From JAPOVO01 sp026708165 (GTDB taxonomy: Bacteria; Chloroflexota; UBA11872; VXNJ01): a DNA stretch of 64,000 bases. Shown one piece after another: positions 1-8,886 of this stretch; position 1 is the stretch's first letter, and the number at the start of each line of letters is the position of its first letter. The translations under genes were made by a program, and so were the position numbers. A model generated the notes under the pieces. The model did not search any database and had not been told where the DNA came from. It saw only the letters and a program-made list of their open reading frames with translations. Location of the stretch: contig OZ242360.1 of NCBI GenBank assembly GCA_965208775.1, forward strand, positions 2,976,001 to 3,040,000, written 5' to 3'.

Positions 1-1
1 C

Positions 2-1645
<1,644 letters not shown>

Positions 1646-1697
1646 CTAATAGCTGGAGATTCGGAGTCCAGCTCTGTCCCATGGAGGGATGGGGGAT

Positions 1698-1790
1698 GGA
1701 TTCCCGCTTTCGCGGCAATGACGGTTGGGGGATTGGCTTCCCGCCCCCGATCAGGTCGAGGGCAGGCTTTTCGCGGGAATGACGGTTGGG
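1698..1790. repeat. REP-like hairpin repeats, short and long form
   Basis: Two tandem copies of a dispersed palindromic element. The short copy (1698-1730) reads ATTCCCGC-TTTC-GCGGcAAT followed by GACGGTTGGG, with one mismatch in the right arm. The long copy (1734-1790) has the same arms, but the four-base loop is replaced by about 25 bases (CCCGATCAGGTCGAGGGCAG...). The same long form recurs near 45000 and the short form near 7770-7950. The repeats sit just before the glycosyltransferase start, so upstream in-frame ATGs there are not real starts. Confidence 0.75.
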
Positions 1791-1870
1791 TGCGGCTTAT
1801 CCTTATTTGGGTGCGTGCGTCTTCGCAATTGGATATGAGGTCTGGTCGAGAGGGGACTGGGATAGCAGCT

Positions 1871-2953
1871 ATGCGAGTGATCTACTGCTGGGAGGCGGGG
1901 AGGCTTGACGTTCGGGACTATCGCACGAACCCTTATGGCGCGCTGCTGAAGGCGGGGCTTGAATCGCGGGGGCATCGGGTGACCGGCGCGCCGTACTATC
2001 AGCTCCGATTCCGGGACCTGTTTGGGAACGCCGGGGCCGACGTGCTGCACATGAATCATCTCTATCACTACTACAAGCATCCCTGGCGGTTGGTTTCGCT
2101 GCTTCGAATGGCACTTCTGGTGCTTTGGGTCTTGCTGGCTCGAATACTCGGAATGCGCATTGTCTGGACGCTGCACAACCTGTATCCCCACGAAACGAGG
2201 TCACGGGCGATAGACAAGCTGGCGCGACTGCTGCTTTGCCGGATGGCCGGATCGGCAATCGTTCACTGCGAGAAGGCGCGCGCCGAACTGGAGCGCGAAT
2301 TCGGTCGGACTCATAACGTTCACGTCGTGCCTCACGGGAATTACATCGACGCCTACCCTCCGGCCATTTCCAAGAAGGACGCCAGGCTGGCGCTCGGTCT
2401 GCCGCTAGATACGTTCGTGATTCTGTATTTCGGCAACGTTCGCGCCTATAAGGGGATCGAGACTCTGATCACCGCGTTTGGCGACGCCGATCTGGCGGGC
2501 GCTCACCTGGTGATTGCAGGCAAGAGCTGGCCGGACTCCGCCGGGGCAGAAATAGAGGTCGCGCGGGAGGCGGGGGCCGAGGGGCGGATTACGACGATAT
2601 TGAAGCTGCCCGGCGGGACGTTCGACGGTGACGAAATATGCGAACTGATGAGCGCCGCCGATTCGGTCGTGCTGCCTTTTCGGCAAGTGCTTTCTTCGGG
2701 GTCGGTGATGCTGGCGCTTTCGTATTCGAACCCGGTGGTTTGCCCGCGGCTGGGCTGCCTTACGGAGCTTCTGGAGGATTGCGAAGGAGCGGTCCTCTAT
2801 GACGCCGGCTCGCACGAGGGACTGGTGGAGGCGCTGCGAACGGGCAGCAGCCTCGATCCGAGGGTTGCTTCCCGGGCGGCGCTCGACCTCGCGCTGGAGG
2901 CTAACTGGTCGTCGGTCGCGGAGAAGATGGAGCGGGCGTACGAGGCGGCTTGA
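1871..2953 (+). CDS. GT4-type glycosyltransferase
   Basis: 360-residue GT-B fold glycosyltransferase of the group 1/GT4 type. The N-terminal half has a hydrophobic segment around residues 75-97 that may hold it at the membrane. The C-terminal half has the usual donor-binding features: HGNYIDAYPP, a strand-loop VILYFGNVRAYKGIETLI, and SAADSVVLPF before the EX7E-like region. It probably adds a sugar to an exopolysaccharide, lipid or glycan; the substrate cannot be read from the sequence. The start at 1871 is chosen because the upstream in-frame codons translate REP repeats. The FkbM-like methyltransferase downstream suggests a small glycan-modification pair. Confidence 0.82.
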   Translation: MRVIYCWEAGRLDVRDYRTNPYGALLKAGLESRGHRVTGAPYYQLRFRDLFGNAGADVLHMNHLYHYYKHPWRLVSLLRMALLVLWVLLARILGMRIVWTLHNLYPHETRSRAIDKLARLLLCRMAGSAIVHCEKARAELEREFGRTHNVHVVPHGNYIDAYPPAISKKDARLALGLPLDTFVILYFGNVRAYKGIETLITAFGDADLAGAHLVIAGKSWPDSAGAEIEVAREAGAEGRITTILKLPGGTFDGDEICELMSAADSVVLPFRQVLSSGSVMLALSYSNPVVCPRLGCLTELLEDCEGAVLYDAGSHEGLVEALRTGSSLDPRVASRAALDLALEANWSSVAEKMERAYEAA

Positions 2954-3106
2954 GGGGACAGGGGCTCTCGGACAGGGAGTGGCATACAGAGCGGGGATGT
3001 GTTTTGTAACCCGGCCAGTGGCAGATTGAATGGCTAACATAAACCATGTTTGCGACGCTCCATCGGCCTGATTCGCCCATCAAATCCACGAGGTCCTGAT
3101 ACCCCT

Positions 3107-4021
3107 ATGTTCGGGACGAGGCGGCGGAAGGTGGTTTTTCTGAGGCACGTGCTGCGCGGGAGGCCGCCGCTAGGTTTCGTGGACGTTGGCTCGGGCGGTC
3201 CGCTCAAGTATCCGTGGACGCTTCTCAGCAGCGATCAGATCAAGAAGTTCGACTTCGACGCCAATCCGGACACCGAGGACGGGGGCGACGCGTGCATCTC
3301 GAATCGCGAGGGCGAGGGCGTGTTGCACATAGCGCGCGACCCGCGGTCGTCATCGCTGCATCCTCCGTCGGAGGAGTTCATGCAGTGGTTCGGAGACGAC
3401 TCGATGCGGGTGGTTCGCGAGGTCCCGGTGCGGCTGGAGACCCTCGACGGTCTGTTCGAGGGACGCGCCGACGAAATCGACCTGATCGACATAAATGCCG
3501 AGGGACACGATCTGATGGTCCTCCAAGGGGCGCACGGCATTCTCACTGAAGGCCTCGTAAAGCTGTTAAAGGTGGAGTTCGAGCTGACCGAGGCCTGGGA
3601 GGAGCAGGGCTACTTCAGCGAGATCGACGAGTTCATGCGCGGCCAGGGCTACGTGCTGGCGGACTTGCAAGTCGACTTCAAGCTGCCTGCGAGCGTCAAG
3701 AAGCTAGCTATCCGGGGAGAACCTATCTGGGGCAAGTCGTTCTACGTGCCCGGAGCGGCGCGCTGGGAGGCCCGCCGCGAGTCGGTGGAGCGCGCCGCGT
3801 TTGTTTCCGACGCGCTTGGCGGCATCGCGGCCAGCGTGCTGTTCGACATGCCTGGGCGGGCGGTTTTTCTGGCCGAGATGCTGGAGCACCACGAACGCCC
3901 GGTAATCATGGAATCGTCGGGATACGGGCTGGACTGGGTCTATCGCAGCGCGGCGCTGGAGTCGGTCGGACGATCGTTGGGCCGCCTTGCGCGGGACGTG
4001 GTGCGCTGGATCGCGAACTGA
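3107..4021 (+). CDS. FkbM-like SAM-dependent methyltransferase
   Basis: 304-residue protein with a Rossmann-type SAM site FVDVGSGG near residues 24-31 and the FkbM hallmark pattern VRLETLDGLF...IDLIDINAEGHDLMVLQGA at about residues 107-140, where the acidic residue and the NAEGHD segment line the active site. FkbM proteins O-methylate sugars or natural products. The start at 3107 is preferred over an in-frame ATG at 3050 because the first 19 codons have no family resemblance. It follows the glycosyltransferase on the same strand by about 150 bases, consistent with modification of a surface glycan. The C-terminal 100 residues are family-variable. Confidence 0.72.
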   Translation: MFGTRRRKVVFLRHVLRGRPPLGFVDVGSGGPLKYPWTLLSSDQIKKFDFDANPDTEDGGDACISNREGEGVLHIARDPRSSSLHPPSEEFMQWFGDDSMRVVREVPVRLETLDGLFEGRADEIDLIDINAEGHDLMVLQGAHGILTEGLVKLLKVEFELTEAWEEQGYFSEIDEFMRGQGYVLADLQVDFKLPASVKKLAIRGEPIWGKSFYVPGAARWEARRESVERAAFVSDALGGIAASVLFDMPGRAVFLAEMLEHHERPVIMESSGYGLDWVYRSAALESVGRSLGRLARDVVRWIAN

Positions 4022-4049
4022 TCGTCGCCAATCTATGAGTGGTGCGTGG

Positions 4050-4113
4050 CCCCCTCACCCCGTCGGCAAGCTCAGGGCAGGCTCTATCCCTCTCCCACGA
4101 AGGGGAGAGGGGA
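4050..4113. repeat. Dispersed CCCTCACCC...GGGGAGAGGGGA repeat
   Basis: Imperfect inverted repeat: a pyrimidine-rich arm (CCCCTCACCCC, then TCCCTCTCCC) and the complementary arm GGGGAGAGGGGAC, with an insert GTCGGCAAGCTCAGGGCAGG between. Related copies lie at 37503, 42410 and 46420; the last shares the TCGGCAAGCTC insert. All are intergenic. Confidence 0.65.
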
Positions 4114-4238
4114 CGGAGAGCTGAGGTGGCTTCTGGGAAGTGGAGAGGGGACTGGGGGAATCGGACCTTCTGGCTCAAGTGGCGCCGGTTCAGGTCTATC
4201 ATAGGAGTGTCACCGCGAGGAGGCTGGAGGCGAGAGTT

Positions 4239-4979
4239 ATGGGGCTTCAAGTGAGACCGCCGGTTGGAATCTGGCTGCAGGGAGACCCGGAAGAAGTCAA
4301 GGACTACCTTGAACTGGGCATCCACGGCATCGTGACCAATACGATCATCCTCGACGACCTGGTCGACAAGTACGGCCCCATGCTTGGACTGATCGAGCGC
4401 TACCTGGAGCTGCAAGACGACGGGCCGGTGGTGGTCGAAATCGACGGGGACACTGCAGAGGACATATTCCGGGTGTCGAGAGTGTTCGGCCGCCTGTCGC
4501 CGCGGATTGTGATGAAGATCCCGTGCACGACCAAGGGGCTGCGGGCGGTGGCGCGGTTGAAAGCAGTGGGACAGGATTCGATGGTGACGACGACTTTCTC
4601 GGCCAGTCAAGCGGTGGCGGCGTCATGCGCGGGAGCCGAATACATCGCGCCGTTCGTCGGTCCGACAATCGATTCCGGAGCCGACGCGTTCAAGATCGTC
4701 GCCGACATCGCGCGCGTCATTTCCGAGCGGCCCAACGGCCCGTACCTGCTGGGCGGGATAATACGCAATGCGATCTCCGCGGACGTTGCGATTCGCGCGG
4801 GTTGTGACGGGATAGTCATCTTCCCGCACACGTATGAGGAGATGCTGCTGCATCCCGGCACCGCCGAATGGAATGCCACGTTCAGGAACAAATGGGACAG
4901 CATGGAGGCAAAGGGCGCGCTGGTGGGCGTGCTGGACACGGCGGGCGCCGACGGCCACGCCGAAACTGTGGTCGTCTAA
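4239..4979 (+). CDS. Transaldolase / fructose-6-phosphate aldolase-like protein
   Basis: 246-residue TIM-barrel protein of the short transaldolase (TalC/FSA) family. The strand GIHGIVTNTIIL matches the family's GVTTNPTLI motif, and the Schiff-base lysine is in RIVMKIPCTTKGLRAV near residue 93. TTTFSASQAVAASCAGAEYIAPFVG corresponds to the family's later barrel strands. It should catalyse reversible aldol transfer or cleavage on a sugar phosphate; TNT in place of TNP leaves the exact substrate open. The ATG at 4239 follows a purine-rich ribosome site (GGAGGCTGGAGGCGAG); upstream in-frame codons run into the repeat. Confidence 0.82.
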   Translation: MGLQVRPPVGIWLQGDPEEVKDYLELGIHGIVTNTIILDDLVDKYGPMLGLIERYLELQDDGPVVVEIDGDTAEDIFRVSRVFGRLSPRIVMKIPCTTKGLRAVARLKAVGQDSMVTTTFSASQAVAASCAGAEYIAPFVGPTIDSGADAFKIVADIARVISERPNGPYLLGGIIRNAISADVAIRAGCDGIVIFPHTYEEMLLHPGTAEWNATFRNKWDSMEAKGALVGVLDTAGADGHAETVVV

Positions 4980-5146
4980 AACGCTCTGACTGCGCGGTGT
5001 TCGTGAGTGTGTTTTGGGAGTTGTCGTAGTCTGCTGTCGGGCTCGTCGAGCGGATACCGGAACCTCTCATTGACAGTCGCAGTGTTGACGCAGCCATCTC
5101 CGGCTTCGTCGAGAACCCGCGTGGTGTGAATTGAAAGGCGTGTAAG

Positions 5147-5809
5147 GTGACCGAGATCACAGACAGGTGGCTGACTCCCGGCCCGCATCCGAACGGGATA
5201 CAAGCCGCCAAGGACGGCCTATGGGTGATCGACCAGGCCGACAACCACCTGTACAAGCTGGCCTACGAGGACGGCTCAGTTTTGGCGCGGCTGCCGACCG
5301 AGACGGACCGGTCAAGCGGCGTTACTGAGGGCGGAGGCTTCGTGTGGGTTGCCTCCACCTACACGGCCCGAATCTACAAGCTAAATACTGATGGCACGAC
5401 CGTCGAGCACCACGACACTCCCGGCGCGGGAATCGTCGACACCGGCGACCCGAACCATACCGTCGTGACCGGCGCTCACGGCATGGAATGGCTCGACGAA
5501 GGCAACATGTGGGTCGCGGTGCCGCCGGCGAGACGGGTCTTCCTAGTCGATCCAGGGACCATGGTACTGCGCCGGTCGATTCCCACTCCGGGCGCCAGGC
5601 CGCACGGCATCTTCGTCGTGAACGGCGATCTATGGTGCGCCGACACCGCGATGCGCCAAATACACAAGCTGGACCCGATTACCGGCACGGTCAGGGCCGA
5701 AATCGACGTGCCCGCCCCGGAGATCCACGGCATGACCTTGCACGATGGCAACATCTGGTTCTGCTGTGCGGAGACGCGCCGAGTCTGCACGATACCGCTG
5801 CCGGGATAG
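5147..5809 (+). CDS. NHL/SMP-30-like beta-propeller protein
   Basis: 220-residue protein built of repeated blade motifs such as GLWVIDQADNHLYKL, FVWVASTYTARIYKL, NMWVAVPPARRVFLV, DLWCADTAMRQIHKL and NIWFCCAETRRVCTI, about 40-50 residues apart, giving roughly five blades. Such propellers occur in SMP-30/gluconolactonase and virginiamycin-B-lyase-like proteins. It has no signal peptide, so it is probably cytoplasmic. The start is a GTG at 5147 with a weak purine tract (AAAGGCG) upstream. The family gives a fold, not a function; a lactonase or lyase activity is only one possibility. Confidence 0.65.
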   Translation: MTEITDRWLTPGPHPNGIQAAKDGLWVIDQADNHLYKLAYEDGSVLARLPTETDRSSGVTEGGGFVWVASTYTARIYKLNTDGTTVEHHDTPGAGIVDTGDPNHTVVTGAHGMEWLDEGNMWVAVPPARRVFLVDPGTMVLRRSIPTPGARPHGIFVVNGDLWCADTAMRQIHKLDPITGTVRAEIDVPAPEIHGMTLHDGNIWFCCAETRRVCTIPLPG

Positions 5810-5920
5810 TTTTCCGGCGGCGCGAACGCCGGAGGACCGACCGGTCTGACGTCAGGGCGTCTGACCTGCGTCTCTGGGTGTCAGGGGCGATCTGATTGCG
5901 CTGTGCAGGGGCGGGATTCC

Positions 5921-6055
5921 CTAAGATCCTGAGCCTTTGGTTGCCTCGATGAGGTACTTAGCCGCATAGAACGCAAGCTCTTCGCCTGCTTCCAGCCTTT
6001 GCTGGAGCGCGAGCAGATACGGAAGATGGGTATTCACGGTGAATCCTGGTACTTC
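5921..6055 (-). other. In-frame C-terminal tail of the methyltransferase, beyond the TAG
   Basis: Reading through the TAG at 6056-6058 gives 44 more codons in the same frame before the next stop (TAG at 5921-5923). They begin E-V-P-G-F-T-V-N-T-H-L-P-Y-L and continue as an amphipathic helix ending in FYAAKYLIEATKGS. This is the expected C-terminus of this methyltransferase family, in which YYLKAIPW is followed by a PGF segment and a helix. The sequence is therefore not random non-coding DNA. It is either untranslated relic sequence, a read-through product, or real coding sequence hidden by one wrong base. Confidence 0.7.
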
Positions 6056-6688
6056 CTACGGGATGGCTTTGAGGTAGTAGACGATTGCACCTACGTCGGT
6101 GAAGGTCAGGCGGCCCTCCCATTCCTCCGCGGCGTTTATCTCCAAGCCTGCGGCTTTGAGCTTCGGCACGTATTTCGTTAGTGCGGCATCGGGAAACTGC
6201 GGGCTTACGTCAAAGGCGGCCATCAAGTCCCAAGCCCACATTCCGTGCACTTGCTGGGTCAGAAATACGCCGCTCTCCGACAGGACTCGGGCTACCTCGC
6301 CGGAATTGAAGGCGGCGTGACGGTTTAGCACCAAGTCGAACTCGCCGTCGGCGAAAGGCATGGGCGCGGCATCGGCGACTGCGGCTCGTACAACTCTTAC
6401 GCCCAGGCCTGACAACCGCTCTGTGGCTAACTCAAAGTTGGGGAGATAATCCTCGGTGGCGAAGACCCTCGCGGGCCAGTGTCTTCGTAACCGAAGCAGC
6501 TGTTCGCCGCCGCCCGTGTCCATATCGATCACCGACGACGAGCACTGCATCAGTTCCGCGGCGCGGCCCAGGTACGACCAATGCTCTCGCCCGCTGTCCA
6601 TTCGCCCGTCGAGATATGAGAAGTCCCACCCGGAGAAGGGTTGTAGCTCTTCCCGCAGCCATGTTTCTACGAGCTCAGCGCGATTCAA
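6056..6688 (-). CDS. Class I SAM-dependent methyltransferase, cut short by in-frame TAG
   Basis: 210-residue methyltransferase fragment. The SAM-binding region is VIDMDTGGGEQLLRL near residues 53-67; the acidic loop FATEDYLPNFELA and the motif FDLVLNRHAAFNSGEVARVL follow in the normal order. The chain stops at IVYYLKAIP, where homologues continue with tryptophan and a PGF segment. The stop is TAG, one base from TGG, and the next 44 codons keep the family sequence (see 5921-6055). With read-through the protein would be 255 residues, the usual length. Substrate unknown. It may be a fresh pseudogene or a sequencing error. Confidence 0.75.
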   Translation of the reverse strand: MNRAELVETWLREELQPFSGWDFSYLDGRMDSGREHWSYLGRAAELMQCSSSVIDMDTGGGEQLLRLRRHWPARVFATEDYLPNFELATERLSGLGVRVVRAAVADAAPMPFADGEFDLVLNRHAAFNSGEVARVLSESGVFLTQQVHGMWAWDLMAAFDVSPQFPDAALTKYVPKLKAAGLEINAAEEWEGRLTFTDVGAIVYYLKAIP

Positions 6689-6789
6689 CTCTCAACTCCT
6701 GCCCGCCCTACGATGGCTGTTGTTTAAATCCCTTTCGACTGTGGATCTCGCTGCGGAGCAGGCTTCAGCGCGGGTTCTTAGGTGTCCGA

Positions 6790-7755
6790 TTACAAGCTCC
6801 ATCGGACGTCGCGGCCGATGGCTCTGCCCAAGATTCTCGGTAGAAAGGCCGATAGCTTGACGAGCGGAATCAAGACCCGTGGCAAGGCTGGGTGGCCGTG
6901 CTCGTCGCGGCGGCGGCGCTCTTCGATCCACAGATCTTTCTGGAGCGGATAGGTCGCGGTGACCAGAAACGGCCGGACGAATTTGATGGCAACCCACGTT
7001 AGCGACGGGATCACCGTCAACATCGTCGACTTGGGACCACTGTCGAGGATCAGCAGCAGTCCGATGATGACCACGGCAAGCGGGACGGCAGTCGGAGCGG
7101 ACGAGACGATGAACACGCCGAACACTTTGGGGAAGTAACGGCCGCTGAGCCGCCAGGACTCGAGCGCGGCCAGCGTGCCGGGCATGTTTTCGTGTACGGC
7201 GAGGAAGGGGGCCAGCAGTGTGCGGCTGTGTATGTACAGCGCTACCAGGGCGATTCCCAGAAACCAAAAGAAGTCGGCAATGGTCTGGCCGGTTGCGTCG
7301 AGCGGAGCGGATTCGCCCTGCCAGTTGAAGAGCAGGATGAGCGCACCGACGGGTACCCAAAAAATGACAGTGGTGTGGGCGTTGGTCCACAGGTAGCGGA
7401 GCAGCCAGGCGAGACCGCTCCGGATGGCCTCGACCACGCCGAGTCGCTCTTTCGCGAATCCGGCGGCGACGGTGACCATGATTACGACCGGCGCGACGGA
7501 GGAGGAGACGGCGTTCAGGAAGAACAGGGCTACGGAGCCGCTGGGCGTTTCGCCTACTTCCAGTACGGTCAGGACCGCCGCCAGGGCGGCGGGAACGGAG
7601 AAGATGGTGAGGAGTCGGACGTAGAGCCAGGGGTTGTCGCCGAGGACCGCGAGGCCCATCCGGAAGTAGTGGCGACCGGTTCGCCAAGCGGTTGCGGCCG
7701 CGGGGTCCGAGCCGCATGACTTGGTGCGTCGAGGCTGCGGGCCGCCGGCCGACAT
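6790..7755 (-). CDS. Multi-pass membrane protein, about six helices
   Basis: 321-residue integral membrane protein of no family I can name with certainty. Hydrophobic segments include LLTIFSVPAALAAVLTVL, VAPVVIMVTVAAGF, VIFWVPVGALILLFNW, FFWFLGIALVALYI, FIVSSAPTAVPLAVVIIGLLL and a weaker one near the end. The amphipathic pre-helix DNPWLYVRL and the internal gap pattern resemble YciC/DUF975-like membrane proteins. The start at 7755 is chosen because the in-frame ATG at 7809 lies inside a REP repeat, and its first codons translate the repeat (IRHSRESGNPDH). Role unknown. Confidence 0.65.
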   Translation of the reverse strand: MSAGGPQPRRTKSCGSDPAAATAWRTGRHYFRMGLAVLGDNPWLYVRLLTIFSVPAALAAVLTVLEVGETPSGSVALFFLNAVSSSVAPVVIMVTVAAGFAKERLGVVEAIRSGLAWLLRYLWTNAHTTVIFWVPVGALILLFNWQGESAPLDATGQTIADFFWFLGIALVALYIHSRTLLAPFLAVHENMPGTLAALESWRLSGRYFPKVFGVFIVSSAPTAVPLAVVIIGLLLILDSGPKSTMLTVIPSLTWVAIKFVRPFLVTATYPLQKDLWIEERRRRDEHGHPALPRVLIPLVKLSAFLPRILGRAIGRDVRWSL

Positions 7756-7761
7756 GTGGTC

Positions 7762-7953
7762 CGGATTACCGCTTTCGCGGGAATGACGGATAGGGGAACT
7801 GTCGCTCATGGCCGACCGCTAGATATCGAGTGGTCTGGATTCCCGCTTTCGCGGGAATGACGGATAGGGGCGCGGGAATGGCGGATAGGAGGACAGTGGG
7901 TCATGGCAGGGCGCCAGGAGTGGTCTGGATTCCCGGTTTCGCGGGAATGACGG
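7762..7953. repeat. Cluster of three REP-like hairpins plus a half copy
   Basis: Short-form copies are at 7762-7796, 7836-7870 and 7926-7953, with a half copy at 7871-7890 (CGCGGGAATGGCGGATAGGA). The middle copy is a perfect hairpin ATTCCCGC-TTTC-GCGGGAAT followed by GACGGATAGGGG. The second and third copies share TGGTCTGGATTCCCG, and related spacer sequence (TCATGGC...) lies before both, so the unit has probably duplicated in tandem. Confidence 0.8.
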
Positions 7954-8017
7954 GTGCAAGGGGCGGAGTTCATCGATATCGGACTCGGGGCTGCTCGTGC
8001 GTCCCCTGAAGTTGGGT

Positions 8018-8638
8018 CTACTCATTTGTGCCCCGCAACCGGTCGGCGGCTGATTCGAATTCCTCGGGATAGTTCACGTTCATGGACGATCGACCGCTTG
8101 GGTCGATCAGGGCGAACTCCTGCTCGGTCACGACGCGGAGGTCGATTAACGAGAAGAAAGACCGTACGCGCCTGTCGCCAGCATCCAGAACCTCTCGGAT
8201 CGCGGCGGCGCAGTCCGTCTTGTAGATCGCGTGGAGCGTCTCGAAGCGTCCCTGGATGCGCGGAACGACGGCGTCGTGATCGCCCATCAATTCCGCCAGC
8301 CCTTTGATCGCCCGAGCGTCGACAAACGGCATGTCGCATGCCACGACGAACACTCGTTCGCTGCTCGCCGCCAGAAGCGCTGAGAGTATCCCAGCGAGCG
8401 GACCGGCGCCCGGGAACCGGTCGGGGACCCTCCTGGCGTCCACTCCGGCGCGCGCCGGACCGCCGACGACCAGCGTTTCGTCGCATACGGATTCAAGCGT
8501 GCGGTTCACGAGCTGGAGCATGGTGAGGCGCTCGCCCGAGGGCAAGGTCAACTTTAACTCGGCTTTGTCGCGTCCCATGCGCGTGCTGCGTCCGCCGGCG
8601 AGGATGGCGCCGGTAAGACTGTGTATAGGCCTGTTCAT
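8018..8638 (-). CDS. mobA: Molybdenum cofactor guanylyltransferase MobA
   Basis: 206-residue nucleotidyltransferase that joins GMP to molybdopterin, making the bis-MGD cofactor needed by DMSO-reductase-family enzymes. The GTP-binding signature TGAILAGGRSTRMGRDKAEL is near residues 8-27; GPLAGILSAL and VVACDMPFVDARAI hold the metal-binding aspartate, and NVNYPEEF is the C-terminal family signature. The ATG at 8638 puts the LAGG motif at the usual distance from the N-terminus; an in-frame codon 19 residues earlier is less likely. It is divergent from the formate dehydrogenase, which needs this cofactor. Confidence 0.9.
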   Translation of the reverse strand: MNRPIHSLTGAILAGGRSTRMGRDKAELKLTLPSGERLTMLQLVNRTLESVCDETLVVGGPARAGVDARRVPDRFPGAGPLAGILSALLAASSERVFVVACDMPFVDARAIKGLAELMGDHDAVVPRIQGRFETLHAIYKTDCAAAIREVLDAGDRRVRSFFSLIDLRVVTEQEFALIDPSGRSSMNVNYPEEFESAADRLRGTNE

Positions 8639-8886
8639 GAATACTCCATGGCGATATCCAGCCGGTGGAGCGCCACTCGCAGACGGCGCGGCCAATGCCG
8701 GTTCTCATCAATGCGCATCAGGCCACGTCTCCAGTTCGAGTCCCTTAGTTTGTGTGTTCGACGATAATACTCATCAAACCGGCCGAGTTCGCGGAAACCA
8801 GACTGCGCAAGTCGGCCGTTAGTTAAGATTCGGTGTGTTTTGCAAACGCGGTCAACATCTGAAGAGGGAACTTCCATCGATCCCGA

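Noticed and set aside
7756..7809. N-terminal extension of the membrane protein to an ATG at 7809
   Set aside because: The extra codons translate a REP repeat (the usual spurious HSRESGNP peptide), not protein-coding sequence.
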